Positions 6,555 through 6,739 of a DNA stretch of 6,739 nucleotides are shown piece after piece (the stretch's first letter is position 1; the number at the start of each line of letters is the position of its first letter). The DNA is taken from NCBI GenBank assembly GCA_017555325.1, contig JAFZGR010000195.1, positions 1 to 6,739 on the forward strand. Reading direction: 5' to 3'. Both the position numbers and the translations under genes were made by a program. The DNA comes from Alphaproteobacteria bacterium (GTDB taxonomy: Bacteria; Pseudomonadota; Alphaproteobacteria; CAAHEQ01; UBA3637). The notes below the pieces were generated by a model. The model made no database searches and was not told the DNA's origin. It was given only the letters and a program-made list of their open reading frames with translations.

Positions 6555-6739
6555 ATGAAACTTTTATTAAGTAATTTAATCCGCTATTTACGGAAAAAAA
6601 AGATTTAACACAAGAAGAACTTGCTGAATTAATGGATGTTTCAACGCTTTCAATTAGCAATATTGAACGAGGAAAACATTTTCTTTCTGCTAAAAATTTA
6701 AATAAGTTGATAACCATATTTGAATTGGAAATTCAATTA
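6555..6739 (+). pseudogene. XRE/Cro-family helix-turn-helix regulator, frameshifted and cut by the window edge
   Basis: From ATG 6555 the frame reads MKLLLSNLIRYLRKKKI and then stops (TAA 6606-6608), just after a run of eight A's (6594-6601). In the frame starting at 6602 the sequence continues without a stop to the window end as DLTQEELAELMDVSTLSIS, then NIERGKHFLSAKNLNKLITIFELEIQL. Joined, the two parts give a classic HTH_3 domain: LIRYLRKKK-DLTQEELAELMDVS, with ISNIERGK as recognition helix and following turn. Nine A's would restore the frame with exactly the family spacing, so one base seems missing. AAGGAA (6539-6544) lies ten bases before the ATG. Causes could be a sequencing indel, a genuine pseudogene, phase variation, or slippage during transcription. 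No target is known, and any C-terminal domain lies outside the window. Confidence 0.75.

Noticed and set aside
6532..6717. 61-codon minus-strand frame at the right edge
   Set aside because: Antisense to the XRE helix-turn-helix region, which matches a known family once one base is restored.
1..6739. CRISPR arrays, tRNA or rRNA genes, insertion sequences
   Set aside because: No regularly spaced repeats, cloverleaf-type sequence, rRNA-like stretch or transposase-like product was recognised.

Overview
The window is very AT-rich DNA from an alphaproteobacterium. The clearest marker is an intact CtrA, the cell-cycle response regulator of Alphaproteobacteria. It is supported by a PleC/DivJ-like (PdhS-type) histidine kinase and by an rph-rdgB pair placed divergently to grpE, a variant of the usual alphaproteobacterial hrcA-grpE / rph-rdgB-hemW neighbourhood. 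Low GC, adenine-rich homopolymers and a broken gene would suit a host-associated or reduced-genome lineage, but the sequence alone does not fix the taxon.

Left part (120-3125, minus strand): a two-gene unit in which a soluble PAS-GAF histidine kinase is followed, after only 3 bases, by a secreted solute-binding-like protein (SBP_bac_3 fold). No transporter genes lie beside it. Centre (3126-4004): the kinase gene is divergent from ctrA. The shared 180-bp spacer holds a perfect CtrA box (TTAA-N7-TTAA, 3255-3269), which suggests CtrA autoregulation and possibly control of the kinase/binding-protein unit.

ctrA converges on grpE (minus, 4230-4853). The spacer holds a strong bidirectional terminator, a second palindrome, and an 11-base word that occurs in both 3' untranslated regions. 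grpE (Hsp70 nucleotide-exchange factor) is divergent from rph (RNase PH), with plausible promoters on both strands between them. rph and rdgB (XTP/dITP pyrophosphatase) form an operon that ends in a strong terminator at 6392-6421. hrcA and hemW, common neighbours elsewhere, are absent here.

Right edge (6555-6739): the start of an XRE/Cro-type helix-turn-helix regulator whose frame is broken at a run of eight A's. One base is missing compared with the family pattern. The cause may be a sequencing indel, a true pseudogene, phase variation, or transcriptional slippage. The gene runs off the window.

How the genes relate: the left half looks like a signalling module (envelope protein, sensor kinase, CtrA). 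The right half is housekeeping: protein folding, tRNA 3'-end trimming and nucleotide-pool cleaning. That the binding protein and kinase feed the CtrA pathway is inferred from gene order, the kinase subtype and the CtrA box; it is not shown directly.
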